DNA from: Cordyceps javanica
Taxonomy: Eukaryota; Ascomycota; Sordariomycetes; Hypocreales; Cordycipitaceae
Assembly: GCA_036850795.1 (NCBI GenBank)
Contig: JAAECO010000004.1
Coordinates: 7,502,001 to 7,566,000, forward strand
Direction of reading: 5' to 3'
DNA length: 64,000 bases
In this document: in pieces, positions 1-12,387 of the stretch
Numbering within the stretch: the stretch's first letter is position 1
How the letters are laid out: the number at the start of each line of letters is the position of its first letter
Position numbers and translations under genes: made by a program
The notes under the pieces: model-generated
Databases searched by the model: none
Seen by the model: the letters and a program-made list of their open reading frames with translations, nothing else
Told to the model about the DNA's origin: nothing

Positions 1-1448
1 GGGGGCATTTTCTGTACCACAACTTGTCACGTATGATGGTTTGCAATATTGTGTGACTTTGTTATCTTTGCTACTCGATGGCTTGGTAGACAAGTCAGCG
101 ATATGCTGTACACCAGCCTGGAGCATCGCTGAAAGAAAGGGAAGTGTCGGGGGGCCCTGTTACAATTTCTAGAGCTGTTAGATACTCTCCTGAATGCCCT
201 GGCTGTCCGAAATGATTTTGGAAAACAGTCTTCCTCATCTTACGAATAGTTTAAACGTAGTAGCCCGAGTGAATTCAAGCTCTAGAGAGCTCATTCGATG
301 ATACTTGAAAGAATTTCGGACCTTCTTTTCGGGTGCCACGGTCGCATTCAGAAATCGAAAAGTCCCACGCCCATTTTGAGAAGTCACAGCGTTAATCTCG
401 CCATATTCTCATGTGCCTCAGTTAGCTATCGCGATGGAATTTTGGTTGTTGAAAATTGCCAGCCGGGCCACAGAATGAGGAATGGCTTGCGTCGGTCGTG
501 TCGCAGTATGCACGTTGTGCCCAACTGGGGGTGCCGAGAGGAGTTTTCGTCAACATTGGAGCGCAATGCCTGCTAGAATTTGACCCGACCCCATGGAAAG
601 AGTCATATAGGCTCTCGAAGGAGTTTGAACGGCACGAGAGTACTCTTGGCGCCGAGAATTCGTCCTCGCGCCCTGTGTAACGGTTACAATCCTGATGCTC
701 GCGAGGCTAGCCTTTCGCAGCCTCTTTTCCCTTTCATTCTTTCGTACGAATTTATTCATACATTTCTTATTGGATAGAACCCTCTCGTATGCGCACTACA
801 CGGGTGAATTGGGGGGGGGGGGCTTGGCGTCAACCGAGTCGGCTTCGAGCGCAGACGGCAAGAACCTTCTTGGCAGCACGCTCAATCTACATACTAGGGT
901 AGTAATTCCGGCTATCACGGCATTATAAGTGGAACAAAGATTCTCCAATTGTTTCAATCTCTTAGATGCTTAGAGCTCGAGGGTATGCGTGCAGAAAAGA
1001 AGAAAGAACAGCTCGCCAAGTGGACTTTTCGACATTTGCAAGGCTGCGAAGCTCGAGCTGATCCCTGGCATTTGCAAAAGATGATATGCCGACTCCAGAT
1101 CTTTGTCAGTAGCAGGTAATCAACATTTCAGGGTCGAATGCCCAACTCGATAACCTCTATCGAAGAATTCGAAGAGGAGACCAATGTACGGCCTTTAGGC
1201 TCTTACTTAGTGGCGGCGACTTGATGGTACAGTCACGCGACTCATGTCACCGGGCATTGTAAAGACGTGATGGACAACTGTATTTTAATCAAAAGCTTAG
1301 GTGCTAAATTGGAAGTAAAAAAAAAACAACGGTGACTGATAGTTTACCGAAGAGTAGGTTGCCGCATTTGTGCGGACTTGATGGCGCAGAGGCCGGACAG
1401 AGTGCATCAAACGGGTGCATAGGAGAGAAAAGAGATTTTTCTATAAAC
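1..1448. other. Gene-free left flank
   Basis: I see no convincing coding sequence here. Open frames are short and overlap one another without protein-like composition. A run of G lies near 811-820 and an A-run near 1318-1326. The stretch may be the 3' flank of a gene outside the window. Confidence 0.5.
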
Positions 1449-1847
1449 CTAAAAGCCTTGGTTCTTTTGCTTCAATATGCACTTGCAGTACTGCCGCCGC
1501 CCCTCCAACTCACTCGGCCAACAGTCGAGGCTCTTGTCCTTGGCAGCATTGTACTCGTGCCACGCTGTGGCCCACTTGCCCTGGGTTTCGTGGCAGAGTG
1601 CCAGCAGGATGTTGGCCTGCGCCTTCATCGTGTTGTCATCGATGTTCATGCGGAGTACTTTTGTGGCGATGCCTTCCAGACATTCAATTTCAACCTTTTT
1701 CTGAGTAGAGTTACCTTGTTCCTCAAGCATCATAGTGATCAGACGCTCAAGGTTTCGCTTGAGCTCATCTTGAACCACTGTCTGGTCGTCCCTGGACTCG
1801 CCGTCTCTGTCTGGAGGCGACGCTTGGGACATCTCCACGTCCTCCAT
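1449..1847 (-). CDS. Small hypothetical protein with a TPR-like helical hairpin
   Basis: Uninterrupted frame of 132 codons from an ATG at 1847. I do not recognise a family. The first 25 residues are acidic and likely disordered. The rest looks alpha-helical: a charged helix (residues about 27-45), then a segment around residues 75-105 whose spacing of small and aromatic residues (ANxLLALxxExxGKWxxAWxEYxxA) resembles a single tetratricopeptide hairpin. The protein is rich in Glu and Lys and has no signal peptide or membrane segment. A 241-codon frame on the other strand covers the same DNA but has an antisense-like, hydrophobic composition, so I prefer the minus-strand frame. It could also be the last exon of a longer gene, since a further open stretch lies upstream at 1878-2219. 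It sits 1.5 kb left of the ABC transporter and need not belong to the cluster. Confidence 0.4.
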   Translation of the reverse strand: MEDVEMSQASPPDRDGESRDDQTVVQDELKRNLERLITMMLEEQGNSTQKKVEIECLEGIATKVLRMNIDDNTMKAQANILLALCHETQGKWATAWHEYNAAKDKSLDCWPSELEGRRQYCKCILKQKNQGF

Positions 1848-3396
1848 TGTGAAGAGTTGCTGGTTATGTTGCTTGAGTTAACAGTGGACCGATACCTGGT
1901 AGTGTATTTCCGGATTCCTGTATCTGCTGGGGCACTGGGACATGGCCATGAGGATAGTGTAGACACCAGTATTATATACACTTACACAGGTGTCACAAAC
2001 GGAAAAGAGAGGGCGCGTGGGCTCGCTAATCACTGCATTCACTATAAGAAGATGTGACATGGCCCCTTGTGCGGCCGCTCCCGCTCGAACAGTTATATTA
2101 GTCGCCTTGTGGTACGACGCCCCATCCATGCTACAACTCGGTGAGAAATCTAGCTTGAATGTGATTGACAGCCCGAGAGAGTTAAGAACTGACGTAAATG
2201 ACCCTTGTGCATACCTCACACCAGAGTTTTTGGAGGTTGTATCTCGCTTTCCTCAGAGTCGTGCCAGGCTAATGAAAAGCAACAATCCGTGCTGGGCCTG
2301 CATGTCGCGAGACCCAGCCTGATACAGTCATTCCCGACCTTTTAAAATGACTTCCGCCAGCAACCGAGCTACTTTTGAAAAATGGACTCTGCTTTAAAAC
2401 AAGTGCTACTAAGATGTAACACTTCTCGCCATTGATGAGAGTGAGGCCCTTTACCCATCACAAGTAGTACTGAGCATCACAGTGTAAACTGTCTGTTCTT
2501 TGTGCTCTGCCTCATGTACGTAGCCATGGCGCTTACCAAAACCGCCTGGCCGTCTTTCAAGTACTTTGCTGGGATGATCATGATGACCAAATTTGTCCGT
2601 TACCTTCAGGTCACGTAACAAATTCCAACGGGGTGCTCTAAAATGCTCACTGTGCGACGCTGCTCGGGGTTATTCATTTCAGCTGAGAGGTCACGCTATA
2701 CAAGATGCAGTTCTTCGGGCTACAATCGGCATCTTGCAGGAGTCCAACCAGATACGGGGACCGGCGCGTGCGCATGTCACTTCTGTACAGGGTAGGATGC
2801 TGGGCCGGTCGCAGCTGTGACGGTAAATATATTTATCAATAAGTGTGAGGGCTTGGAAAGAAGATGAAAAAAGTAGAGGAATCGAGAGAAGACCATTGAA
2901 TAAGCATAAATAAAAGCCTGGCTGCCAGCCAAGCCACTGTGCTAGCAGGAGGCTGTGGGAAAAGAGCTGACCTGATTCGTCAACAAGGGCCAGACCCTGA
3001 AAAAGACCAGAGGATTCACGGGGATCGGGGATCCATGTCTTGATTCGTCGCCTGTGAGATTACGCGTCAGCTCACCTTTTCCTCTCCACCGTTTGGCAGG
3101 AATGGGAGCCGCTTAGCGCAGTTGAAACGGTGCGGCAACCAGGGCCATGACAGGACCAAACCCAGCAAGGCTGCAGATGGAGTTTGTCCCTGCAGTTGCA
3201 ATATCAGCTTATGCATTAGCTCAAAGTTTAAGATGCCCCGTCAACAGTAAAGGTCTGTGCCCGAGGCTGCCCCATCCCGCCCGCATTCCAAATGTCTATT
3301 CCGGCGCGCTCTCTCTCTCTCTCTCTCTCTCTCTGTTTCTCGCTTTCCCATCTCAGAGTGCGCACCTGGGGTTTTGTTCGGTTCATGTAAGAGGCA
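1848..3396. other. Gene-free upstream region of the ABC transporter
   Basis: No supported gene. The segment contains a (CT)n tract at about 3309-3333 that ends some 65 bp before the transporter start codon and probably lies in its 5' leader or promoter. Scattered short frames show no family resemblance. Confidence 0.5.
3309..3333. repeat. (CT)n microsatellite
   Basis: About twelve CT units directly upstream of the ABC transporter start. Pyrimidine tracts of this kind are common just upstream of fungal start codons. Confidence 0.9.
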
Positions 3397-6300
3397 ATGG
3401 CGTCCGTCGTTTTCTACGTCTCGCAGCTTGCGACGGAGAGCATCTTCTCCATCGAGCATCGCGGCCAGCCTACGCAAGCTGCTTGCCCCGCCTCCGCCGA
3501 TCGGGCGTTCGGGCCCGCGATCCGGGGCTGCCGCTCCCAGTTCGACTTTACGCTCCTCTTCCAAGAGACGATTCTCACCCTGCTGCCGTGCATTGTCTTT
3601 GTCCTGCTGGTCTTTCTTCGCGCCGTCGTCTTGCTGCGTAAAGCCCCCGTTACAAAGATTGATTGGGCTGCCGCCGCCAAGACTGTAAGTTTGCCAAGTT
3701 CAACTCACACATTTTGAGGAGCTTCGCGCATGTGACAGATGATTGACGACAAAGTTTGATTGCATGCAGGCGACTCTGGTGCTTTCATCGGGCTTGAGCC
3801 TTGCCTTTCTCGTAACGCAGAGCATCAGCGATGGGACCAAGACCACTGCTTCCATTGCGGCTGCTGCACTGTCTCTTTTCGCCACTCTCGTCGCCGCTGG
3901 CATTTCCCCCTATGAGCATACGAGAAGTACTCGCCCGTCCAACGTGCTACTGGCTTACCTGTTCTTCACTGCTCTCTTCGGCGCCGTCCGCGCACGAACG
4001 TACTGGCTTATGCCTCAGCCGGCGCTGGCTGCGATTCTGACTGCCGACTGTGCCGTCAAGACGCTTGCCTTCTGCCTGGAAGCCAAGAACAAGAGCCATC
4101 TCTCACTTGGCTCGGAAAAGTCATCCTCCGAGGAGAGCGCTGGCCCAATCAGCAAAGCATTCTTCTTCTGGCTCAACTCGCTCTTCGTGATCGGTTTCAA
4201 AAGAAGCTTCCAGCCCGCAGATGTTGGGCCTATTGACAAGAAGCTGTACGCCGATAGCCTCAGAGAGAAATTTGCTCCCATTGTGAATGGCACAACCGGT
4301 AATCACTTTGTATTTGCACTCTCAGCGTGACTAGAAAGCTGATGTTTTACTCGTGAACTAGTGGGATCCCCATTTAAGCTCGCACTCCTCACTCTCAAAT
4401 GTCTTGGCTTGTCTGCATTCATACCAATACTCCCTAGACTAGCCTTGACTGGCTTCACATACTCACAGACCTTTTTTGTCGAGGCCATGCTTAACTACCT
4501 TGATGATGAAGCGCCTATGAACCACGGTATTGGTTTGATAGGTGCTTGTGCTCTGATTTACCTGGGCATAGCTGTCAGTATACTCCACTGTATCGTAGGC
4601 TTGCATCATGTTCCCACGTGTACTTACATACTTGCAACAGGTCTCAACCAGCTTGTACTGGCGACAAGTATTCAGAAATGCCACTATGATTCGCGGTGGC
4701 CTCGTTACGGGCATATTCGAAAAAGTCTTGCGACTGCGCGAGGACAGCAGCATAGAGTCCACCGCCATGACCCTGATGATATCTGATGTGCAGCGCATCA
4801 TAAAAGGCGCAGAGTTCATATACGAGGTCTTGGTAGGCATTATTGAGACTTCTTTGGCAACGTATCTGCTGTATCGACGAATTGGAGTGGCCTGCTTTAC
4901 GATGCTCGGGCTTGGTCTTGGTACGTCTTCTCGCTTACTAAACTGACAAAACACTGCTGATGCTATGGATAGTGTGCGGCGGAGGCAGCGTTTGGATAGC
5001 TCGGATCATGAGCGTTCAGCAGCAAGCTTGGTTAAGCGCAGTTCAGACACGAATCGGTGCCACCAAGAGACTTCTTGACTCAATGAAGGCGGTCAAGATG
5101 ATGGGCTCGGAAGAGCGCGTCGGCGCTGTAATCAAGGAGTTTCGGAATCAAGAGATTCATACTGCCAGGTACTTTCGAGTATTAGCCTGCGTGAGTGTGC
5201 TTCTGTGTAAGTGACCTGAGGCGTCTCTTTCGTCTTGCATTTGCTAATGACATGTAGCCTACAGCATGTTGACTATCGCTCCTCTGTTGGTCTTTGCTGC
5301 GTACGTTCTGACATCAGACACATCGCAAGCTGGGCTTGACACTACCAAGATGTTTTCGTCTCTCATCATCATTTCTCTTCTTGGCGGACCGCTTATTCAC
5401 CTCCTACAAGGCCTCCCAACTATAGGCTCGGCGTATGGCTGTTTTAAGCGAATCTATGACTTCATGAAGACCCCAGAGTTAATCAGTACAGTGGAAGCAA
5501 TTGCGGGATGCGGGGATGCATCTGCAATATCAGATACACACCGTGAGCTTGCCGTGAGCTTGCAAGACGCGTCATTCGGATGGACCTCTGAAAAGCCCAT
5601 CCTGCAACACATCAATCTGAGTGTCGATCAAGGCTCGCAGATTGCCATTGTCGGTCGAGTTGGGTCAGGAAAGTCACTTCTCATGAAGTCCCTCGTTGGC
5701 GAAGTGGAACGATTGGGTGGCACGGTCGCTGTCTCTAACAGAAGCAGAGCCTATTGTGGCCAGACTGCGTGGCTAGAGAATATCTCTGCTGAAGCGAATT
5801 GGACTCAATATGTTGCTAGTAGCGACAGCAGCTGGCTGGAAAAGGTTAAGCACGTCTGTGCTCTCGAAGACCTCGAGAAGTTGTCTGATTACCGTGATGG
5901 TACGGTGGGCAGTGGCGGTGCACGGCTCAGTGGTGGTCAGCGGCAGTGCTTGGTAAGTTTGGGCTCAACACTCCGATTGCTACTTGCCCTACATGCTCTA
6001 TGCATCTAACAAGTTTCATCTAGGCTCTTGCTCGAGCCATTTCTACCAAAAAGCAGATAATTCTCCTAGACGACGTGTTCAGCGCCCTGGATCGGCGGAC
6101 CAAGAAGCGTGTCGCGACAAAGCTGTTGGGTTCGGAAGGTCTACTTCGTCAACTGAACACTACTGTGATTTACACTACGCACGATAGTGAGTACGCATGA
6201 TGATTTTGTGCGTCAATAGGAAACTAATCTTCGTTTTAGACACGGTGGCTGCTCTTGCAGATGAAGTCTACGAGATTCAAAAGGATGGCTCGCTGAGCAA

Positions 6301-8412
6301 GGTCTCTGCGGATGACATTGAGGAAGAGCCGTCGGACGAAGATGTTGCCGAAAATGAGGCCAGCGAGGATCGCAACGCGTCAAGCGGGAGTGTACCTCCC
6401 TCAAACCATACCGAGGCCACTCGGACAGATTCCACCGCTGAACCCAAACCCAAAAAGACAAAGAGTACCAAGTTGATTGGCGATAGGGCAGTGTATCTTC
6501 GGTACATTCGCGCCATGGGATATCCAAACGCTATAATATTTCTGCTCGCTGGAATTGTGTTTGCAGTGGCCTTTATGTTTCCAAGTAAGCTCCCAACTCT
6601 CTGGGCACAGTTTGCATGTGCTGACCAAGAATCATCAGATCTGTGGGTGCAATGGTGGTCAGCGGCGCTGGCCAACGACCGCGATACGCGTGGCAACGGT
6701 TACTGGCTCAGTTACTTTGCTCTTATTGAGATTCTGCCACTGGTTGCTATATTCGCTTGGTCAATGTAAATCTCTCCACCCATCATGTTTCATCTTTGTT
6801 TACCGCGTCTGTTTCTGACATCAACTTTAGGCATCTCATGCTGGGCGTTGTTCCAGCTTCGGCGAGATCTCTGCACGCTGCTCTTTTAAAGACCACGCTT
6901 GGGGCGCCGATTTCATACATCAGCCGCATCGATACGGGAAGCCTCTTGAATCGCTTCAACCAAGATCTGCTCTTTGTCGACGGCTTTTTGCCGCTGGACC
7001 TTTTCAATACTGTTGCGGAGCTGCTGACTGCAATGTTCCAGCTGATCCTGATTGCCGTGGTCGCCAACGAGGCACTGGCTGCCATTCCCGTCGCGGTCCT
7101 TGTCCTGTACATGATACAAAAAGTCTATCTTCGCACGTCAAAGCAGTTGCGAAGCCTGGACCTCGAGTCCAAAGGCGTGCTTCACACAAAGTTTGGAGAG
7201 ACGGCATCCGGTCTGGCCACGATCCGTGCCAACGGCCTGGTGGGGGAGATGCGGAAGAAATTCGTCGAAAAGTTTGACCGCTCACAAGAGCCGTTTTACC
7301 TACTCTTTATGGCGCAGCGGTGGCTGCAGCTCGTTCTCGAACTTGTCGTCGCTGGACTCGCCGTTGCCATCGCGGGTGTTGCTGTGGGCCTTCGAGGCAG
7401 GGTTGCCGCCGGCGCTGTTGGAGTCGCCTTTCTCAACGTTACCACGATCGGATCGACCCTCACAAATTTCATCATTGCGTGGACGTCGCTAGAGACGTCT
7501 CTCGGAGCGATTGCCCGAATCGCCGTGTTTGAGCGCGACACCCCCGAAGAAATCGCCGTGGGCGAGGAGAAGACGGCTGTCTCGGACGCATGGCCGTCCA
7601 AGGGCCACGTCCAGATCCAAAATATTTACGCTACATATGCGTCCGAAGATGAAGAGACTAATGCTCCGGTCTGGAATCTGAATGATGTTTCGCTCGAGAT
7701 TCTACCCGGAGAGAGAGTCGCCGTCTGCGGCAAGACTGGCTCTGGCAAGTCCACACTTCTCTTGGCCTTTATGGGAATGATACGCATGCCAATGGGGCGC
7801 ATCTCTGTTGACGGCGTGGACACCTCTACCATAAACATGGTTCAGCTGCGTCAGAGGTTCAGCGTCATTTCGCAGGATTCTTTTGTCGATTCGTCTACCT
7901 TCCGCCAGGAGCTCGATCCCGAGCATCGGTTCTCCGACGACGTGATTGTCACACTGCTCGAGGAGTGCGCAATTTGGGACAAGATTCGTGAGTCTGGGGG
8001 CCTCGGTGCGAAGCGCATCGACGCAAACATGTCAAACGGAGAAGTCCAGCTGTTGTCCATTGCGAGGCTGATCCTCAGCGATGGTGGCAAGCCGGGGGGG
8101 TTCATCGTTCTCGACGAGGCAACGAGCAGGTGAGCATACTCAGCCTTGTCTCCGCTTTCTCCATATAACAATTACTGACATCTTTTTTTTCCTCGTTTTA
8201 GTTTGGATGCGGAAACGGAAGCAAAAGTTGAGGAGGTCATGGCCCGTCGCCTGAAGGGCAAGTCGACGTTGGCTGTGCTGCACCGTGTTGAGGCTGCAGC
8301 CAAATATGACAAGATTGCAGTCATGGCCAAGGGGAAGCTCGTCGACTTTGGTAATGCGACCGAGATAATCAAGCGGAACAGCTTGTTTACGTCGGGTACA
8401 TCAAACCAGTAG
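3397..8412 (+). CDS. ABCC-type full ABC transporter (multidrug-resistance-associated)
   Basis: Predicted plasma- or vacuolar-membrane exporter pumping organic anions or peptides with ATP. My model has eleven exons: 3397-3684, 3770-4298, 4362-4573, 4641-4920, 4973-5206, 5258-5952, 6024-6186, 6240-6584, 6639-6765, 6831-8129, 8202-8412, giving 1460 aa, the usual ABCC length. It opens with the hydrophobic N-terminal membrane segment typical of fungal ABCC proteins. The first nucleotide-binding domain has Walker A GRVGSGKS (about residues 647-654), signature LSGGQ, Walker B IILLDD and the H-loop motif TTHD. An acidic Ser/Glu linker precedes the second membrane block. The second domain has Walker A GKTGSGKS (about 1258-1265), Walker B FIVLDE, but a degenerate signature MSNGEVQ. 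It is the leftmost plausible member of the RiPP cluster and may export or sequester the product; membership is inferred from position only. Confidence 0.9.
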
Positions 8413-8662
8413 TCTCTCATTAGCTTGAGCAGCGTATGATTGTAACTTTTTGTCTATAACAATGCTATTCGTGATGCGTACCAGAATGCGCACCAGAAAT
8501 TGAGTCGCATGAGAGCTCGTGCCTAATTATAAAGATTACTTCTCTTCCTTGAGGAAGTTGCACAGCCGTATGTGCTGCCTGAGAGTATTTTTTTTACATA
8601 CATTACGAAACAAATTTGCGCGAGAATAAGGTCATTGAATGCTCTCTTACTGCCATAAAAAT

Positions 8663-9664
8663 CTACAAGTCAAGGTCTAGCACAGCCCAGGCGACGTTCA
8701 TGCTCTCCACCATTTTCCCACTGTTCCTTACGGCCTCTGATGCGCCCCTGACCATTTCTGCATACGTGCGTAGCTCCTTTGCCTGCTCATCAGTCATGGT
8801 CTCGCGCTCCATGGCTGTGGTGAATGCGGCCGACGACACGAACTGGGCCTCCCAGTGACCCTCCATATACCCGTCTGGCATGCTGACCTCGCCCTGGTCC
8901 GCGATCCTCCACCCGTACTTTGCGGCAACCCGAAAGAGCTCGTCTGGAGGCAGCGCGGCGCGGACATTCTGCTCGTCCAGACGCGGTGAGCTGTCCTCGA
9001 CCGCCTTGTACGAGTGCAGCAGCATCTGGGCGCGCGCGGCGAGATAGTGCGGCTGCTGGGTGACTTTTTTTGCCTCGCACATCCACTCCGCAACGTAGAT
9101 GCGCGGGATCCGGGCGCTGGCAAGCATGGAGAATAGCGAGGCGACATGGTCCCGGGAGCGGGCGTACCAGAGGCTGTGCAAGAAGACGGCGCCGTCAAAG
9201 ATGGGCTCTGGGCGGGGGGACGGCGGAAGGTCATTGACCGCGGTCTCTTGAGTGATGATGTATGCAGTTTGCGCAGGTGGTTGGACCCGAGCCTTGTCAG
9301 GAGACGCATCGCCGACGCGCTGCAGAACGTCAATGACTTGTGCGCGCTCAAAGGATAGGCGGCTGGCGTATGGCGACTTGAGGATGAACTCTTGTGCCTG
9401 GCCGACAGTGAACGGGCCGCCGTAGTCGGCCGGCGCGGTGTCGACGCCCGTGACGTGCCCGCCTGCGCCGACGGCATCGGCGAGGATCAGAGTCGACTCG
9501 CCCTGGCCGCAGCCAATGTCTAGAATGCGGGCGCCAGTGGGGATGTTCCACGCGCGGCAGAGGTCGAGACGGTGTTTGAATTGCGGGATCACAACGCGCT
9601 CTTGGTCCTTGGGCTTATGAAGGTAGCAGGGAAGAAGGGAGCTCATGGATGGGTAGCGGTCCAT
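8663..9664 (-). CDS. SAM-dependent methyltransferase
   Basis: Single-exon frame of 333 aa, class I methyltransferase fold. Motif I, ILDIGCGQGE, lies at about residues 47-56 and binds S-adenosylmethionine; an acidic residue after the second strand (GVDTA, about 73-77) should contact the ribose. A later GAVFLHSLWYA segment fits the post-motif region. No signal peptide or membrane segment, so it is probably cytosolic. A second in-frame ATG lies 18 nt downstream (M7) and could be the start. It is convergent with the ABC transporter (250 bp apart) and divergent from the MFS gene. Ustiloxin and phomopsin clusters include tailoring methyltransferases, so a role on the peptide or on a free amino or hydroxyl group is possible, but the substrate cannot be read from sequence. 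Confidence 0.85.
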   Translation of the reverse strand: MDRYPSMSSLLPCYLHKPKDQERVVIPQFKHRLDLCRAWNIPTGARILDIGCGQGESTLILADAVGAGGHVTGVDTAPADYGGPFTVGQAQEFILKSPYASRLSFERAQVIDVLQRVGDASPDKARVQPPAQTAYIITQETAVNDLPPSPRPEPIFDGAVFLHSLWYARSRDHVASLFSMLASARIPRIYVAEWMCEAKKVTQQPHYLAARAQMLLHSYKAVEDSSPRLDEQNVRAALPPDELFRVAAKYGWRIADQGEVSMPDGYMEGHWEAQFVSSAAFTTAMERETMTDEQAKELRTYAEMVRGASEAVRNSGKMVESMNVAWAVLDLDL

Positions 9665-10478
9665 GTTGGGCAGCGATGGGGACAGGGAGGAAAGGTTTCA
9701 GAGTCGAAGCTGCGAAAATATGAAGAGCGTTTTGGGGGTGATTATGGCTGTATGATAGCAGCCATGGTTTTGATAGGACAAAGTTCTATATATTTGAAGT
9801 CACTCTTTGCCATCTTTTGATAGCTTTAGCCACCATCATCGGACTTGCGGCCTGTCCTGTCTGCTGCAATTTGTGTGAGATGAAATGATGAATGATAATG
9901 AGGGTTACCCGTGAACTTACCGAGCTCCACCAACTGGTATTTTGTTAGATTATCCTAGTCGGGGAAGCGGGCTACTTGTATAGGCATCAGCTTACACGTA
10001 AAATAAATGATCACCAGTGATTCACCACATGGGAAACGCCATGACTAGCTACATAATTGGGCTCCCTCCCGCCTCTGAGAGGGTAGGTGATGATATTGAT
10101 TTATTATATATACAGCATACATATGTCACTTGACCTCATCACAGTTCATTATTAACTTGTTATATTACACTCGTAGCGTAGCGTGTGCTTCTAGTTTAGC
10201 CCCCAATAACATGCAGAACGACTGTCGGCCAATACAAGGTCACTTGGTAAGCTGACGAGCCTAGCAGCGCACGCTCGCCGAGATTGATGAGATTACATTA
10301 CCGGGTCTCATCCACATTCTTTTGACACATAATGATTGTGGAGGCAGTTTTTCATTGTGCTGTGAGCATTAGTTCGTCGGCTTTGACAGTGCTTCCGCAA
10401 CACGCGATATAGTCCAAGCCCTAAAAAATAAAACCTGGCGACATACATGTCTGAAAGCAATGGCCAACGTTAACAGCG
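9665..10478. other. Divergent promoter region, methyltransferase / MFS
   Basis: AT-rich 0.8 kb interval between two divergent starts, with TATA-like stretches around 10098-10115. No coding sequence is supported. It probably holds the shared control region of the two genes. Confidence 0.55.
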
Positions 10479-12387
10479 ATGGCATCTGCACAGCAGCAGC
10501 GCTTGCCGACGACGTACGGCACCATATCTTCAGCGGCTGTCAAGATGAATACACCAGACAACACAAAGGGCTATGACAGCGACAGCGGCAGCGACAGCGA
10601 TACCGTTTTTAGCTGCGATAGGCAACCGAAAACGCAAAATACTTCGCGGGAAAAGACATACTGGCACCCAATCATCATCCTCCTCCTGATGCTCATGATT
10701 GACGGCTTCGGCTACGTCATGTCCGCGGCTCCGCAGACGCGCCTGATTGAGGATATCGTCTGTCGAAAGTATTACTCGGCAGAGACGCTATCCACCCTCG
10801 GGCTGACCAGCCCGTCGGAGGACATGTGCAAGGAGCGCCCGGTGCAAGACGCCGTCGCGCAGCTCTTTGGCTGGCAGACCTTCTTTGACGGCATTCCGGG
10901 ACTGGTGCTCGCCATGTACTTTGGTGTCCTTGCCGACAAGCACGGCCGACGCGGTGTGCTTTTCCTGAGCATGCTGGGGCAGACCATTGGCTTGATGTGG
11001 GTTTTGTTCATCTGTAAGTCAACTGCATGCGTACGAGCAGCATTATTTTCCTGTTTTTTTTTTCATCTCGGCGGCGGCGGCTAATCTGCGACTCAACGTA
11101 GCTTGGACTGAGTGGCCACTGAAGCTCATGTGGCTGTCATCCCTCTGTTTAATGATTGGTGGTGGAGCTACAGTGACGAGCGCCGTTGGCATGATGATTC
11201 TCACGGACTCGACTTCAGAAGACAAGAGGCAAGTTGCCAGCTGCTAAGGAGAAAACCCTTCTCAACATCAGTCAACTAACCCTACTGTGCTCGTAGATCT
11301 CAAGTGTTTTTCTTGGCGCAAACCGTCTTGATAGTTGCCGAGCTCATTGGACCTCTGGTCTCCTCGAAACTCATGCAAATCAACCTCTGGATTCCGATTC
11401 TTATCGGACTGGGGTGCACCGTGGTGACCATGATCCTAGCCGGCTCCGTCCCGGAAACACTGCAGCCCAAGGCAAAGACAGTAGAGGAGGATGGCTCAGA
11501 GGATGGGCCGCAAGGGATTCAGGGTCGCCTGAGCGGCACGTGGAAGCATATTTCGACGACACTCCGATATATTGCCAGCAACAGGAGTCTTGTTTTGCTC
11601 GTGGTTACGTTTTTAGTGATGGATTATTCGCGGCAATCCCTGTCTGTGCTGCTCCAGTACATCTCAACCAGATACTCTTTGCCAATTGCCAAGGTACTTC
11701 CCGCTCTCGAAGGTGACGTTTGAGGGATTGCACTGATTTCTAACCCATGTTACGACAGGCAAATTACATGCTTTCCTTTAGAGCATTCGCACAGCTCATT
11801 ACATTTGCGCTCATCTTGCCTGCATTGGACACATACATGGTCAAGAAACTCGCCGTCCCGCCGCGACGGAAAGACCTCAGATTATGTCGAGCCAGCATTA
11901 TGCTAATCATGACGAGCTTTGGGCTGCTGGTCATCGCGCCCCGAGTGTGGGTGGCAGCCATCGGTAAGCGAGAAGACCCCGTCTTTTTTTTTGGTATATC
12001 AAAGTATAAAGTTCTCCTGCTGACCGCACTCTCGCATTAGCAATCGTCTTTTATACCTTTGGAAGCGGATTTGGATCTTTTGCCCGCTCTCTCGCAAGCG
12101 CCTTGGTCGAGAAAGACATGATAGGCACGCTTCTGACCTCCGTAGCCATCATGGATACGACCGGGTCTCTACTTGCTGGACCAATCGTGGCGCAGACCTT
12201 TAGCTGGAGTCTGAATCTAGATGGTGTCGGCCGCGGGTTGCCGTATCTTTGCTCTTTTTTGCTCTGTGGCCTAGCCACCGTTGCGCTCTTCCAAGTCCGC
12301 TCGGTGGAGCGTCCAGATGAGAAACCTGCCCCAGCGGATGAAGAGAGCCAAGGGTTCTTGGATGGTGCCGAGAGAGCCAGCGCGTGA
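10479..12387 (+). CDS. MFS transporter (12-TM drug:H+ antiporter type)
   Basis: Five exons, 10479-11013, 11102-11228, 11297-11693, 11759-11963 and 12041-12387, encode 536 aa. The N-terminus is a hydrophilic Ser/Asp-rich tail (about 60 residues) followed by membrane helices. Motif A, GVLADKHGRRG, sits between helices 2 and 3, and the stretch around AAPQTRLIEDIVCRKYY is characteristic of a fungal MFS subgroup often found in secondary-metabolite loci. Intron 2 uses a GC donor (AG|GCAAGT at 11229) rather than GT; all other introns are GT-AG. The gene lies between the methyltransferase (divergent) and the RiPP precursor (convergent) and is the best candidate exporter of the cluster product. Substrate is not predictable from sequence. 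Confidence 0.9.

Noticed and set aside
1332..2057. 241-codon plus-strand frame
   Set aside because: It lies antisense to a more protein-like minus-strand frame and has the hydrophobic, Val/Leu-rich composition of an antisense shadow.
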